DNA from: Chondrilla cf. caribensis
Lineage: Eukaryota > Porifera > Demospongiae > Chondrillida > Chondrillidae
Assembly: GCA_964020155.1 (NCBI GenBank)
Contig: OZ026553.1
Span: 2,844,979-2,908,978 of the forward strand
Direction: 5' to 3'
Length of the DNA: 64,000 bases
Of the stretch, positions 34,163 to 48,354 are shown in pieces (position 1 is the stretch's first letter; each line of letters begins with the position of its first letter). The notes under the pieces were generated by a model. That model was not told where the DNA came from and searched no databases. It was given only the letters and a program-made list of their open reading frames with translations. The translations under genes were made by a program, and so were the position numbers.

Positions 34163-37100
34163 TCATTGCACTTGCTGTCCACTTTTGGCGCGAAGAATAT
34201 CTCCCTAAAATAATCACAATAATAGTATAATGGTTATTAAAACTTCTCTTGCTACTACAAATTCACTGCTGTGACTCAAAACATATAATCTGTGATATAG
34301 CATAGGTCACCAAATGGGATTCGCTGTTTAGAATTAATTGATCAAAAAGCTAGGTATGTACGCCCTGTAACAACCATCCCAACTAGCACCAACGGGTTAT
34401 GAAATGGTAGGATGGTCCAGCAACAATGGAGATTAATCCACACCTTCATGAGCTGCATAGCCATGTCATAGATAAATGCATTCCAGATGATGTCCAGTAG
34501 GACAACCCAAGTAAAGTATGTCTTTGTCCCATCATTTCTGAGTTTGCTGTAGTATTCAAGGCAATGAGTACCAATATTGCAACAATAAGTGATACTAACC
34601 AACAGAAGTTGAAAAAGCACTTCAGCAGTTAATATTATTGTTTCAAAATCGGCATTGAGTGTAGGAGTGCAGGGCCGGCGCCATTGGGGCGGCTGGGGCA
34701 GCCATAGCCAACCCACTTTTTGGTTTCAGGACTAGTTTGAGTTAATACCTTGAACTGCTCAAGCTTTGTTGCAGTCCACGTACTAGACTACCACCAACCA
34801 CATTAACATCGACTGACTCCATTTCATCGTGACGTCATAGTCGCCTTTACATAATGCAGTGGCACTAATGACTATATACATTATACACTCCATCTGCCAT
34901 GTAGAAAATTGAGTGAGGGTCCAGCACCAGAAGCCTCACTGGCCTCCCCACTTAAAAAGAGCTGGCTCTGGCCCTGGAGTGTACCCTTATATACCACCAA
35001 TTGTCATTTGTGATGGTATAATTATATTCTTTGCAATGTAAACAGTCTTTGAACAGATTTTATGTAAAAACAAAGTTTGATTTTATCTTCATTGCCACTA
35101 CAACATCATGAGTGCGAGTGGACACTTACTAAGGCAGTCTAGCAAACCAGACTAGGAACAGGTAGGAAATCAGTACACACTTTCTATTGTATACTATTGA
35201 ACTATGCATACGTATATACAAGATAAATTGCCCATGATCCACTGATAGGCAGGATTCAACAAGGTATAACATATTTGTATACAGTACTGTCATATGCATA
35301 ACAAATTATGGCCATCCATGGCTCATCCAACTACAGCTATTGATTTTTACACATTCTGAAGGGGATAAACATGGCTAGATAAATCAGGGAATAGTAGTCA
35401 TTCACTACATGTGTGAAAAGAATAAGAAATCGAAATAATACAAGACACTTACCAATAACTTCAAATCTTGTTCATCAAACGAGGAGAAAGTGTTCCCTAA
35501 ACTAGTCCATACCCTTGTACTTGTTCTTTGGACAAAATCATGTCAAAGAAACAATTAACAGGCATTAAAATGCAATATTCACAGGATATACCTATCATGA
35601 ATTATACATACAGTCATAGTGACATAACATCCATTTCAGAGGATGTGTTACAAGTAGAAAAATGGAGGAACCATGTGAACTGAAGTCAAGCTCAAACTAT
35701 CTACTTCTTTTACCATCCAAGTAAACACTAATGTGTTTCATGATAGAAGTTTCATTGGAATCCAACCCGCTCAGAGAGAAAGGAGAAAAGAGAAAAAACG
35801 ACAACTGTGGGACTCGAACCCAGGGTGTCTGACTGTAGCCGCCATAACCACTGAGCCACAAAGCCACCACAGTAACCAGCCCTCCCAATTCTCCTTTCAT
35901 ACTGCACCGGTGGTACTGCTGAGCTGCAGTATCACACCGGCTAATGTGTTTCATGCTCTCTTGTGTATTATTTTGTAGGTTGTCATGAAATACTCATGCA
36001 AGAAATAACCCTCACGTAGTTGTCACAAACGTGGAGGGTGGATATGCAGGTGCATATTGTAAAGCCTATTTATAGATATGAACTGTCCATATCTCCAATA
36101 ATCAGGTAAAACACACTCACTCATTATCCAAAGAGATAAGGTGCTTGAGCGCATCTACAAAGTATGCTTTAGGAACAAGCAGGGCTGCAATATCCTAAAT
36201 AAAGGAAATATTCTGCTTTTTACATAGGCTACTATTTAGTGCTATTAAGGCCAAACATGTACCAAACTCTGTCATTTTTTTAAGAATTTAAATTCCAAAA
36301 GAAACTTTACTGTTAACTCTAACAAATTACAAATCTTGCCAGTTGTTAATAGATGCAACATCGGGTAATATAAAATAGGCATCAAATTAGTTCAAACAAC
36401 CAACTGACTAATAATTTTATGTTCTATTGAACATAAAGTTGCTATCTGACAAAAGTCACTCAATGAACCAAAAACAAACGACATAATATACCTTTGAGAG
36501 TACTTACAGTATGTGGTTTACAATGTGGAACAAATGCATGGCATCATACAGATGATTATTTTTGGCAAGAAGGTAACATGAATGACTCTTAAGACTCCCA
36601 CAAGATAAAATAAAAAATGAAATAAAATGCTCTGCTAGGAGAGTAGGTGCACCCCTCTGTTGGGCACAACTAAAGTCAGAGTGAAAAGGACTTGTGAGGT
36701 AGTGGTGTACATTAATAGGTGATGATGATCATGATTGACATACAGTTCCACCCTTGAAATCACCTTCAAGAGTCCAAGTGCTTCTGTTTTTTTATTCTTC
36801 AGGAAGAGAATATTGGCAGCCTGATAAGCATTAAGTATATTGAGCATAGCATTATAGTAGAATATTTTATCAATTGTTGATCTGACCTCAAACAAGGACA
36901 ATTTTCCATTGATCGAGTTTTCAGCTGAAATAAATAATTTGGCAAGTTCAACATCAGGGCAATAATACAGAACTGAAGCATAGTCTAAGGACAAATGAAA
37001 CAAGAAGGGATTAGGAAAGAGCACGGTTCCAGGCAGTATCAAATCCATGGAATACGTTGCTAGTATGTACCTTGTTTACAAAGAAGATTTCTTATTGCAT

Positions 37101-40100
37101 AGTCTAATACAGCTAGATGCCTTCCTTCATGTCCCAAACACACTGCTGCCTATTGAAAGAAACAGTTTTTCAGCTACTATACAAATTATGTACAGATCTG
37201 AATTGATGCAAAACAACACACTTGTACTGTCTCCCGACATGACGTGAATACACGATGTGCTAGACTTGGACAGATACATCCACAGCTACAGAAATGCATC
37301 AAATATCCATATTAGTGAATGCACTGTAACATATGTACATGACATTGTGTACACTATATTCGATTATTGTAGACAAACCTTGTGCTAGACTGATTCAAGC
37401 AAATACAAGAATCCAAAATTAGAGTGCCAAGTTGCTTAGTCACAACAAACTAGAAAAGCAACAAGGTGTGTAGGAAGGAAGGAATTGGATTGAAAGGCAT
37501 TGAAGGAATGTACTCACAGTATGTATGCACATTAGCATGTGTTTGCACACATATATACACATATGAATGTATGTGCATATATACGTAGCATGTTAGATCA
37601 ATACCTTCCCTCTGGCTATCCATGAGGATAGTGATAATACTCTCCCTATAATATGTACAGTAAAAATACAATTATGTATATAGTGTAAAATATACAATAT
37701 TATACACACATACATGTTAGCATACATAAAAATACATTTGTTCAAATATCATACTCTTCATGTAGATAATCAGTAGGTTTTTTTGAAATACTGTCTATTA
37801 TATGTCAATACAGTACCCACAGTACATCATATTATTTACAGAAAACCTGTCACCTTACCATCAATTCCTCAAAATACATTGTAATTTACAATTCTTTCAG
37901 TATGTAGCTACGTATGTGTGTATATATACATAATGATATACGTAAAAGCGTTGAATACCTTCCTTTAGCACCCATTGAGCACACTGGTTAGCTAGGTCTG
38001 GCTGGAGAGGCCCAAATGCATCAACACTGTTAACCAAAGCATTGATATAAAGTAAGGCTGGGGATTCACTATCATGTTGCTTTTCAGAAGACATTGTAAC
38101 AAATTTAGACAGGACTTCAGGTATTCTCAGCACACCCTACATGAAATATCAATTTGAATGTGTTAGAGAATACATTTTATACATAATCTATTCAACAACA
38201 GTGAAACTGTATAATAATTAAATGCACACACTATAAGTAGACAAGGGATTCAAGGGCCAAATACACAGAATACATGTATGTGCAAATATATGGGCTGAAC
38301 TTTGAGCATTGCTTAGCTTCTCAAGAAATGAATACATACGTATACAAGAGAAAGAATCAAAACTAAGTAGTTTGACATTCTAATGGTCCATCAAACTTCT
38401 ATCCTATACTAATGTATTCAGCCCATGAATCCTACAGAGTACGTTTACTAACCTTAGTGGCATTAGCAGCAACCAGCGCTGCTTCTTCAAAATGTCCACC
38501 ATGGAAAAGCTGTATCAAACAGAAAGGAAAAACTATTGCAGTATATATGTAGAGTACATCAGCATATAGCAACCAGCAACAGTAGGAGTGTTGCTAGGTT
38601 ATTACGATCATGTTCAGCTCAAAATATTCATGTTTCAAATTCCTCACCACAGCTATGAGCATCTACATATATACATACAATATTACAGTGCACTAGTACG
38701 TTTTACAATACGTACATACAGTAAGTAGACTTTGTAAATCATACCTCTTCAAACTTTTCAATACAATCTAACATCACTTCAGCTTCTCTCTCCTCATGGG
38801 CAGTATCTTCATTATTCTCATCTACAAGAAGGACCTCAATATCTGATTCCATCACATGTTTGTCTGAGTAGAAGAGAATGGTGAATTGGAAAAATCAGTA
38901 GTAGGCCATTGAAACTAAATGAAATACCAACAACTTACTCATGGCTGAAGTAACTACAGATTGTATGTCTGTGTCATCATTATGGGCAACAACACTGTAC
39001 AGTTTGGCAGCCTGTATATACACAAAGTAAAGTACAATGAAAAGAGGAGTCAGTCTCACCAGGATGTAAGAGTAAGTCAGGAGGCTTAAAACTATTTATC
39101 GACATAGATATGACTGTGACCAAGTGGTACAGTACACCAAATGGAAACAAAATTTAAGGTCTTTCGCGCACTTAGCCAAAACATAGAAATGAAAATGAGT
39201 AATTCTAGCACACTCTGTTAGCCCTTGAAGTACCAATCTGAAACCCTCAATTATACTTAAGCAACAATAGTTTTGAAATCCAAATTACTCCTCAGTATTG
39301 ACCTTGGTTTATTAACCCTCCTAGCCCACACTATTCCAATTTGTCAAAAGACAAATTTCAACTATTTCCAAGACTCCCAGAGTCACAATCACTATGAATA
39401 AGGTACCATTCAAAAGCTTGTCATCTGGAGAATGATTTGATAGATCAATCCCATTAATTAAATCTTTCTTGGGTATACTAACTAGAACTTTTAGTAGAAT
39501 GACGTATATACGAAATGGGTATTTTCTGATGTGAATTACCATTTATTCCTAGTAATCCTTCAGCTACGGTGACTTAAATGGCCGCTCGTAAGAGTTTAAA
39601 AAGTTTTGAGGAGCTGAATTGTCAATCTTCAACAGCTTCAAAACACCAGAAATAACAGAGTGGATGCAGAGATCAGGTTTTGACTCTGGTATTGTTGGGG
39701 CAAACTGAGATGGCAAAGGCATCTAGAGGCATGTTAGTGGCATTTATTGACTGCGAAAGCTTATGACAAGGTGGACAGAGGAAAGCTATGGGGGTTATTG
39801 GAAAAGTTGGGTAGAAATGGTAGGTTCTTGAGGTTCTTGAGGTAGAACTCTGCCAACCATATGCCCCATTTTCTTTGGTGCAACCTAATTGCATTATCAA
39901 AGGATGGAGGAATCTGCCCCATAGCTGTGGGTTGCACCCTAAGGAGATTGGCTTCTAAATGCACCTGCCACCACGCACTGGAGTCCATCCCGCAACTCCT
40001 AGCCCCACACCAATTGGGATTGGGAATCCCCAGGGGAGCCGAAGCAGCTGTCCATGCTGCCCGAATCTACATGGGCCAGCAAAAAAGCCATCACATAAAG

Positions 40101-43100
40101 CTCTGCTTAAAATAGAATTTTCAAATGCCTTTACTAGCATTAGACGTGATAAGATCCTAGAAGCTACCACCGTGTACATCCCAGACCTCCTGCCATTCAT
40201 ACACTCCGCCTATTCCTCCCTTTCAACCTTGTTGTGGGGGGGGCAACAGTTGTTGTCATCTGAAGGAATCCAGCAGGGCGATCCCTGGGTCCAATGTTGT
40301 TTTGTCTCACAACACATGAGCTAGTATCCAGCCTGAGGTCAGAGTTCAAGGCCTTCTATTTTGATGATGGCACCATGGGTGGAGACATCAAAGCACTGAC
40401 TTCGGATTAAACAAAAATCAGGGAGCAGGACAAGCCCTGGCCCTGAGCTTAAACATGTCAAAGTTAGAACTAATCTCTTGTGATCAATCAGCTGTAGAAG
40501 TTATGACTTCCTCCTTCCTGGGTTGAGCTCTATTGACCCCCAGGATGCCATTCTGTTGGGATCTCCGTTGGGAAGCAACTCCATGGCTGTTAGTCTTGAC
40601 AACCAAATAAATCAGCTAAGGCTTGTTGGGGAGCGTCTCTGCCACCTTCAAGCGCATGTCACCATCACAATATTGTGCCATTCACTTGCAATCCCTAAAC
40701 TTCTGCACTTACTACACACATCCCCAGCTTTTTTGTTACCCTTCCTGAAATCCTGGGATACGTTGGATGGCTCAGAAGTGTCGTTCATCTTGCACCATCT
40801 GCCTTTTGGCTTCTGCTGATGAAGCATCCACCCTAGTGTAAAGGCTGCTTCCAACATGCATGGCACACAACACTCACAGTGCTTCCCTTTGGCTCAATTT
40901 TATAAATTATTTATGGAGAAAAAATTATTGGCCGTAGCCTGGCATAGCCGACCCTTGATCCGCCATTTAATTTTTTGGGCAGAGAAAGGGTCTGGGGGAC
41001 TTTGCTATTCAGAAACTTATAATAATCAACCAATGAATACAACTATGTAATGAATGAAATATGAGTAAGGACATATGTCTGAGAATTAGTCACTGGGAAG
41101 CATCTTGGTTTCAGAGTAATGTAGATCAATGGATTCCACAAGAGATGAAGGCCCAGCGGGGTGATGAAGGGATGAACGAGCCCCTCTAAGGCACATGATC
41201 AAAGAGCGCAGCACAGCTGAGTTTGCATCTGAGGGACTATGCTATTCAATAGTGGTAGGAAGGGGGCGGAGTCAAATGTGGAATAATTAGTACAATGGTG
41301 ATTGTAACAGTTAATTGCATTTCATTTAGCAAACTCAAAACATACTTCATCACTAGAAAAGCTGCATCAGGAAACATCTATCATAATACTTGAAGGAAAC
41401 AATGTTTTTGCCAGATTTCGACAGGGCTTCGGTAAAACCATAATCATGGCTCTTTTGCCGTTAGCCTAAGTTTGATTTTTTAGGGAATACAAAGAGCCAA
41501 GCGCACAGCATTATTCTGTACGTTTCCCCCTATCTGCTTTGATGCTTGATCAGAAAACTTTTCCCCCTATCTGCTTTGAATGTCGATCAGAAGAGAATAA
41601 TTCAATAATGAATAGGGTAGACTTGCTGGGACTAAGACAAACTATTCATGATAAACATAATGACATGCACAAAAAATAAATCAAAATTTGGCCCTCTACA
41701 TCTGGGCTTCAACATGCATTAGAGACAAACTATTCCCACGGCGATTGCTAAAGTGCGTGCTGGCCAACCCCAACATAAACCACTGTGAAGTAAGAAACTT
41801 TCTGGGTTTAACCATAGACCCCCAAAATGAAGACGCTGACTTCACAATGACTACATTCTATGAACTCCGTTAATGAGTGTATACTTAGTAAACCTTTGTA
41901 TATTTCCATAGATTGAATAGAGGTCATTCTGTAAAAGTGTTGGGTTCAACCTCAGACATTTCACCACTACTGAATAGCAAAGTTCCCAGACCCTTGTTAA
42001 TGCCCCATCAAAATAAAAATTAATGGCAGATCAAGGGTAGGCTATGCCAGACTATATCGGCGTACTCGTCAGACAGTAGCAGTGGGCTCTTAGAAAGTGA
42101 GATCATATGAATGTCTGTCTTCTAGCGATCGTGTTGATGCCAAACAAAATGCGATTAGACCTAACCAGGATATGACGGCGTTTATTAATGCATACTTTGA
42201 AAATTCTTGCACATTGCATGAGGCTAGGAGGGTTAATGCCTGATTTTACTGACATGTAATAATGCAAACAGATATGGCCAGAAAGATCAGGACTCACTGA
42301 AAATGGAATGTAAGCCAAAAGTGACTCCCAGTGACAATAGTATTTAATTTCCAGCATTGATTTTGCTAGGCTTAGTTGAGAACTATAGAGGCAATGATGC
42401 TCACAAATCCCACCCAGTCTTTAATTTAATTATGACTAGCCATAATGTAATTCTTGGAAATTTAATGACCTGATTCGGCATTATGGATGATAACCAATAA
42501 TGCTATATTATAATACTTCAAATTATTAACGAAATATGTTACACATACATGTGTATAATACCGAATATATATATATATATATACATACACAGGCATTACA
42601 TACATTAGAAGTCAAATGGGGGTATAACTGATTAGATGACAATTTGGAAAAATCATCAAGTTTTACAACCAATGATGTAATATGATACTGTTAACAAAGT
42701 CTGTCTAAAACATAAAAAAGGGTTATGAAATAGCATGATGTACATACGTATATATGAACATAGTGAATATAAAACAATCACTGGCTATCTGATTGATTGT
42801 TACTGTTCACTTTGTGTTTTAGAAAGAGTGTCCAAGTGGCAAGAAATTCGGTAAGCATCACCAATCATTGACTCATCAGCCATGCTACCCTCGCATTCTA
42901 TGAACCGGAGAAGAGTATTGGCTGCAATCCTTGCTTCGGAAAGTGATGGAGGACGAGATGGCTCATCATCATCGTAGTATTCATCCTCATCATCTTCAGT
43001 AACCAAATCAATGATGTCATCTTCAGTAAGATCGCCTCTGAAAGATTCAGCTCTGTCAAGCTCAATAAACCCTGCAGCCCTGAGAGGACATTCATACTGC

Positions 43101-46100
43101 AACTGCAAAATGCTCCTGTCAAGTTCTCGAAGCTCTCTCTTTAATTCTGCCTGTAAATCAATGACACCCCTCCCATCATTGTCCTCATCGATAGATGACA
43201 AGCCAGTATCATACCAACTGCCTTGTATAGTTGTATCCTTGACAGCTTTCCACCCTTCTCGGATCATGTAGATGGCACTTTTGACATCCAATTTACTAGA
43301 TTCGTTACGTCCCTCAATAGATTTCAGGATATATTGCGTGTGAAGCTTTCGATACTTAATCTTAAAACTGCTGACAATCCCTGTTTTGTGAGGTACCAAA
43401 AATTGGACATGAACATTGGTTAGTATTTCCTCCTCCAAGACATGATTGACAGCATTATCCACGAGCAAAAGAATATTCTTCTGTTTGGATCTCATTTCAA
43501 TATTAAACTTTTTCAACCATTTTTCGAAAATAGTCCCAGTCATCCATGCTTTTTTGTTTGAATAGTAATCAACCAACTTTTGCACATCAAAAGCATCACC
43601 AAAACTACGCGGCCTAGCAGTCCTGCCAATCACAATTGGCTTGCATTTATCTCCTCCAGTGGTATTACAAACAAGGGCCACTGTTAGTCTATCTTTGCCC
43701 CATTGCATGGTATCAACTGCCTCCCTTATCAGGGCTGTATTTGGTTCCATGTGATAAAAGAGGCTTGTTTCATACAAGGTATACACATCGTCAGGGTGGT
43801 ATTTGGCTATTAGCTCCTTCAGTTGATCCCCACTGTGATAAGTAATACTACTGGTACCAACTCGTTGTGAATCACTGAAGATTCGGTGCTGAGAAACACC
43901 ATATCGTCGTTTAAAATTAGCCAACCACCCCTGGGAATAACTAAAATCAACTATCCCCAAACGATCACCAAACATTTCTCCCTTTTCTTTCAGCTTTTGG
44001 TCGTTCACTATATGACCCTTAGATTTAGCGTCACACAACCATAAGAAGAGGGCGTGCTCAAGTTGTGGGTACTTTCCTTGTCGAAATCTTTTTGCATTGT
44101 CGTCGTTTGAGCTGGCTGACAGCCATCTATCCTTGTTGCGTAAGATGTCAGATATCGTGGAACGACCAATTTTTCCTTTGAATTCCACAGAAAAATGAGC
44201 TGCTAATTCGCCTTGGGTTATGGCCGGGTTTTCAGCTTTATACTGACAAATCTCCTTCTTCTGTCTCAGACTCAAATCGAAGCGTTCACGCTTCGCTGGC
44301 AATTGGGCCATTCCAGAGAATAGGTCGAATAAACGAGAAGAGAAACTCTCAGTCGAATTGCACCTGTCTTCTCACTTCTGTGGTCGGAAGTCGGTTTGAC
44401 GAATTTCCGGTTCATCGATTGCAAAGCGCTACTTGAGTGGTGTCTACGGCGGCTGCGATTGGATGGATGGGGGCGAAGAATACCTCTAGGCCTTCATCGC
44501 GAACTCGAGTTCACCATCAATTTTTATGAACGATTAATATACTTGTCATTTTCAAAGACGTTAATTTTTAGTTGCGAGCATGCAGCCATAGTTCATATAG
44601 TCTCGCGTAGCCAGACCCGCACCTGGCAACTGCAAATGGCCGGTTACCGTGCATCTGTGTACGAGTGGCGACCATCCAGTCTTAGTGGAGCAAATCACGG
44701 ATACATACAACCTTCACCAATCCAATTTATCTTCATAAATTGAATAATAATATTATCATTGAAGGTAAATAAACAATCATGCCAGAGTTGACACTCCCCC
44801 CCGAAATTTGCTTCCACAAGAAGACATTTGCTCTCAAAATAGCCTTAGTCTTTATTAAAGGTCATATCCTCACCCAATAGGCCACACATTCAACCAACCA
44901 CCACATATATCTAAATCTGGTTGTATATGCGAATGTCTTTAGTTACATCGCATAAAGTACCAAAACTTGAGGCTTATCATAATTTCACTTGCTTGAATTT
45001 GAAATAAGCCAGTCATCAACAGTTTATTGGTGTAATTTGTCTGATATCATTCTTGCCCCCAGGGCGCATAGCACCCTCCAATTTGCGTGACATCAGATCC
45101 AACAAGTGTACAAGTGAATGGGCTAATTTGAGCTACACTGATCAAAACTGCCATGTATACAGTATAGGTTTAATGCACATTCATTATGTATATAAAGGTG
45201 CCCAAAGAACAGCCACAGTGCACTGCAGAAAGTGACATACCTTAAGACCTTCTTCAAGCTGAAGGCACTGTATAACAAGTTGTCTATTCGTAGATGTCAA
45301 CTCTACATGTAATTCCTGTTGGAAAGAAGTACGTACATACAGTAATAATAATGTTATTCAAATTTCGACATCTCCAGGATAAACACCAACTTCCTTATCC
45401 TTGAGCTGCCTCTTCAGGTCTATCATACGTTGCTTTGGCACATACTTGTTTCTTTGCAGCCATTGTACTTCCCTGTGTTCATCTTCTGCCTTCAACACCT
45501 ATACATACGTGACCAAAAGGACAGCCGATGAAGCACTCAACATTAAGCAAAATTGCTTGGGTTTCAAAAGACACATGTACTACAGTTTCATATAACCAGG
45601 AAAATCCATGGCAAAATTAAATGAATATTACAATTACATATATACATATGTATATTATTCACATACGAAATGAGTAATCAAACCTCATGTTCCAAGACAG
45701 CCAGGTCTGCAGCTTCACTGGGAGATAATCTCAACAACTTCCTGTTCTCAGAGATTAGAGATTCCTCCTCTAAACTTCTTTGAGCTTGTAGGTCTAAAGA
45801 ATTCAAAAAATGAGAATCTTAAAATGCAAATACTCTCAAATCATGCAAAAATCACCGATATTAAGTAACTCTGACGTGAGGTACATATTTGATTTTCCTG
45901 TTGAAGACTGCATATACAAGTGGTGTCTTAATTGTAATACAGTGGGACCCTGTAATCAATTTATCTAGTTGTAAGAGTTCTAGAGTTTTCATCGTTGAAC
46001 TAAACCTCGAATTTCTTAGAGACATGAGCTAATACGGTACAATCCAAACCGTCTGTGTAACAAATATATAATATTGATTTGTATACACTGGTTCATATTT

Positions 46101-47284
46101 TCCCCGTTTGTTTTACGGATTAACAAAAGTCCGTTTTTCAGCGGGCATTTTACATACATTACAATACGGAAAAAGTTGGTTCCAAGATTATGTGTCTGTT
46201 TTAGCGCAGTGTCCGTATTTCAGGGGCTCGATTATAGGGGTCCCACTGTGTTACTTTTCTTACCTGACTACTGAATGGACAAATGAATAACCCTATAGGT
46301 AAAGGCTGTGTGTATTCCACAATCATAGTCAACTTCACCATGGCAGACTGTTTCACAGTCATCTCACTCAACCTTGGGGCTCAGCCTTGATACGGTGAAT
46401 AATCTTTAATCCACCAAACCGTTTTATCCGACATATTACACTATATAAGTAATCCGCCATCCGCCATTCTTCTGTGCACCAATTCGCACTTTTGTATGGG
46501 CTTCGGTCACAAATAACTCGCCAAGTTTTATGAAGTTGTCTTAGTGTATAGCAAAATAGCAGCAAAGTGTTCTAAAATTGACTTGACATTGAAGCAAAAG
46601 AAGTAGATTTCCGATTACAGAAAGAGGAATCTGACAACAACGTAAGAAATACTTTCTCAAAGCAAACGAATGTGCAAATTGCACAACGAATGGTAGGAAA
46701 CATCCTGAAGATCAGTACAATCTGCCATATCATTTATCCGCCAAAATTTCACCCAAGCCAATTGCAGCAGATTAACGAATATTGAATGCATGGAAGTTGT
46801 ATTATATCAATATCGTTAACGAATATTCACTGAACATTCAAAATTTAAATCATCTCACCAACATAGCTAATTGTACTGATGCTCCCATATGAATTTCCCA
46901 AGGATAAACAAAATTAGTATAGTGAGGGAACTGGGTTTTGGGGTGAAGTACATACTATAACATCATGGGTAGGGTGAGGGAGTACAGTACCAATTCATGC
47001 TTCAAGGGATGAACATCACCTTTTATCTTCGTCATAATGATACCCTCCATCGCTCTGAGAGAACAAATGAAAAATATACAGAAAAACATCATGTCAAAGT
47101 CAATTGAACAAAATTACAAAGTAACCTTCATTTGTCATGTACCTGGATTACATATGGGGGGCTACACATGTACATATATAAAGTCGATATAATGTCACTT
47201 CCATCTATTTAAGTTTAAATTCTGACAACCCTAATAATTTTTCTGCCAAACTTTCCCACACACATGCACATACATGTCGATGCA

Positions 47285-47339
<55 letters not shown>

Positions 47340-48319
47340 ACACAAACACACACTTCATGTTTTCCAATTTCATCTGTAGCCTGTAGTAGTAGAAGTATAA
47401 TTTCCAAAAAAGAAACATACAAAATCAGTTACATACATACTGTTTTTGTTCTTGCTGGAGGAGTTGTAACTCGGCCTGTAGGTCTTCAAAATACTGCTCA
47501 TAATACCTGCAGTAATACATTAGGAACATGAATCTGTACTGGAACATGAGGCACAATCCAGCATGACCAAACTGTTTGCTTTGCTGGTGCAATTGATTCA
47601 CAGTCTGCGTATCTAAAGTGTTTCTTCCGGCTGATTTGTCCACATGGTTTAACACTCTTTCATAGCATTGCTACACAAGCACACACATTCATTACAGAAA
47701 AAAATTAAATCAACCATTTCTAGACAAAAATCAAATCTTATACCTTAATCCTAGACAAAGGAATACTGAACTGAGGGAGAATTTCCATCACAGCATTGAA
47801 CTTCTCCTATAGTAGAACATAGAAAATGTATAGATTATGTTTAGGATAAACACACAAATGTACACTATTATAGAGCTAGCAACAGCCCACAACTATCAGC
47901 TATTAAACTAAACCTATGCCATTTAAGGGTTGAATAAATACCAATTTGATTCAATAACAAGATCTAGTATTTGGAGAACAGTTGAAATGGAATGGGGCAA
48001 ATCAGTTGAAATTAAAAGTAAATTAGGGTGGCAGAAGAGAGAGTTGTTAAGGAACAGAGATTGCCTTGGAGAAGGCAAGGTAGGGATTAAAATTGTGATG
48101 AGAATCACTTTTTAACTATATGTGCAAAGCTGGAGATGCATAGAGTTTGGATGAAAGAGGATGAAAAAGCAGGCAACATGTTCTTGAGTAATTTGAAAGT
48201 ACCCAGAGTAGCCAGGAACACGATGAAGATGTGGATAGCAAGAAAGGAGCTATTAATGTTAGGAAATTTGGGATAATGGACTTATCAAAATTGGTTTTTA
48301 GTGCTAATTTATACTACTG

Positions 48320-48354
<35 letters not shown>

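Noticed and set aside
34342..34716. Possible CLHC1-like exon (YYSKLRNDGTKTYFTWVVLL...)
   Set aside because: The frame runs into the hAT-like element, borders do not fit the phase of the last supported exon, and no similarity is recognised; kept out of the exon list.
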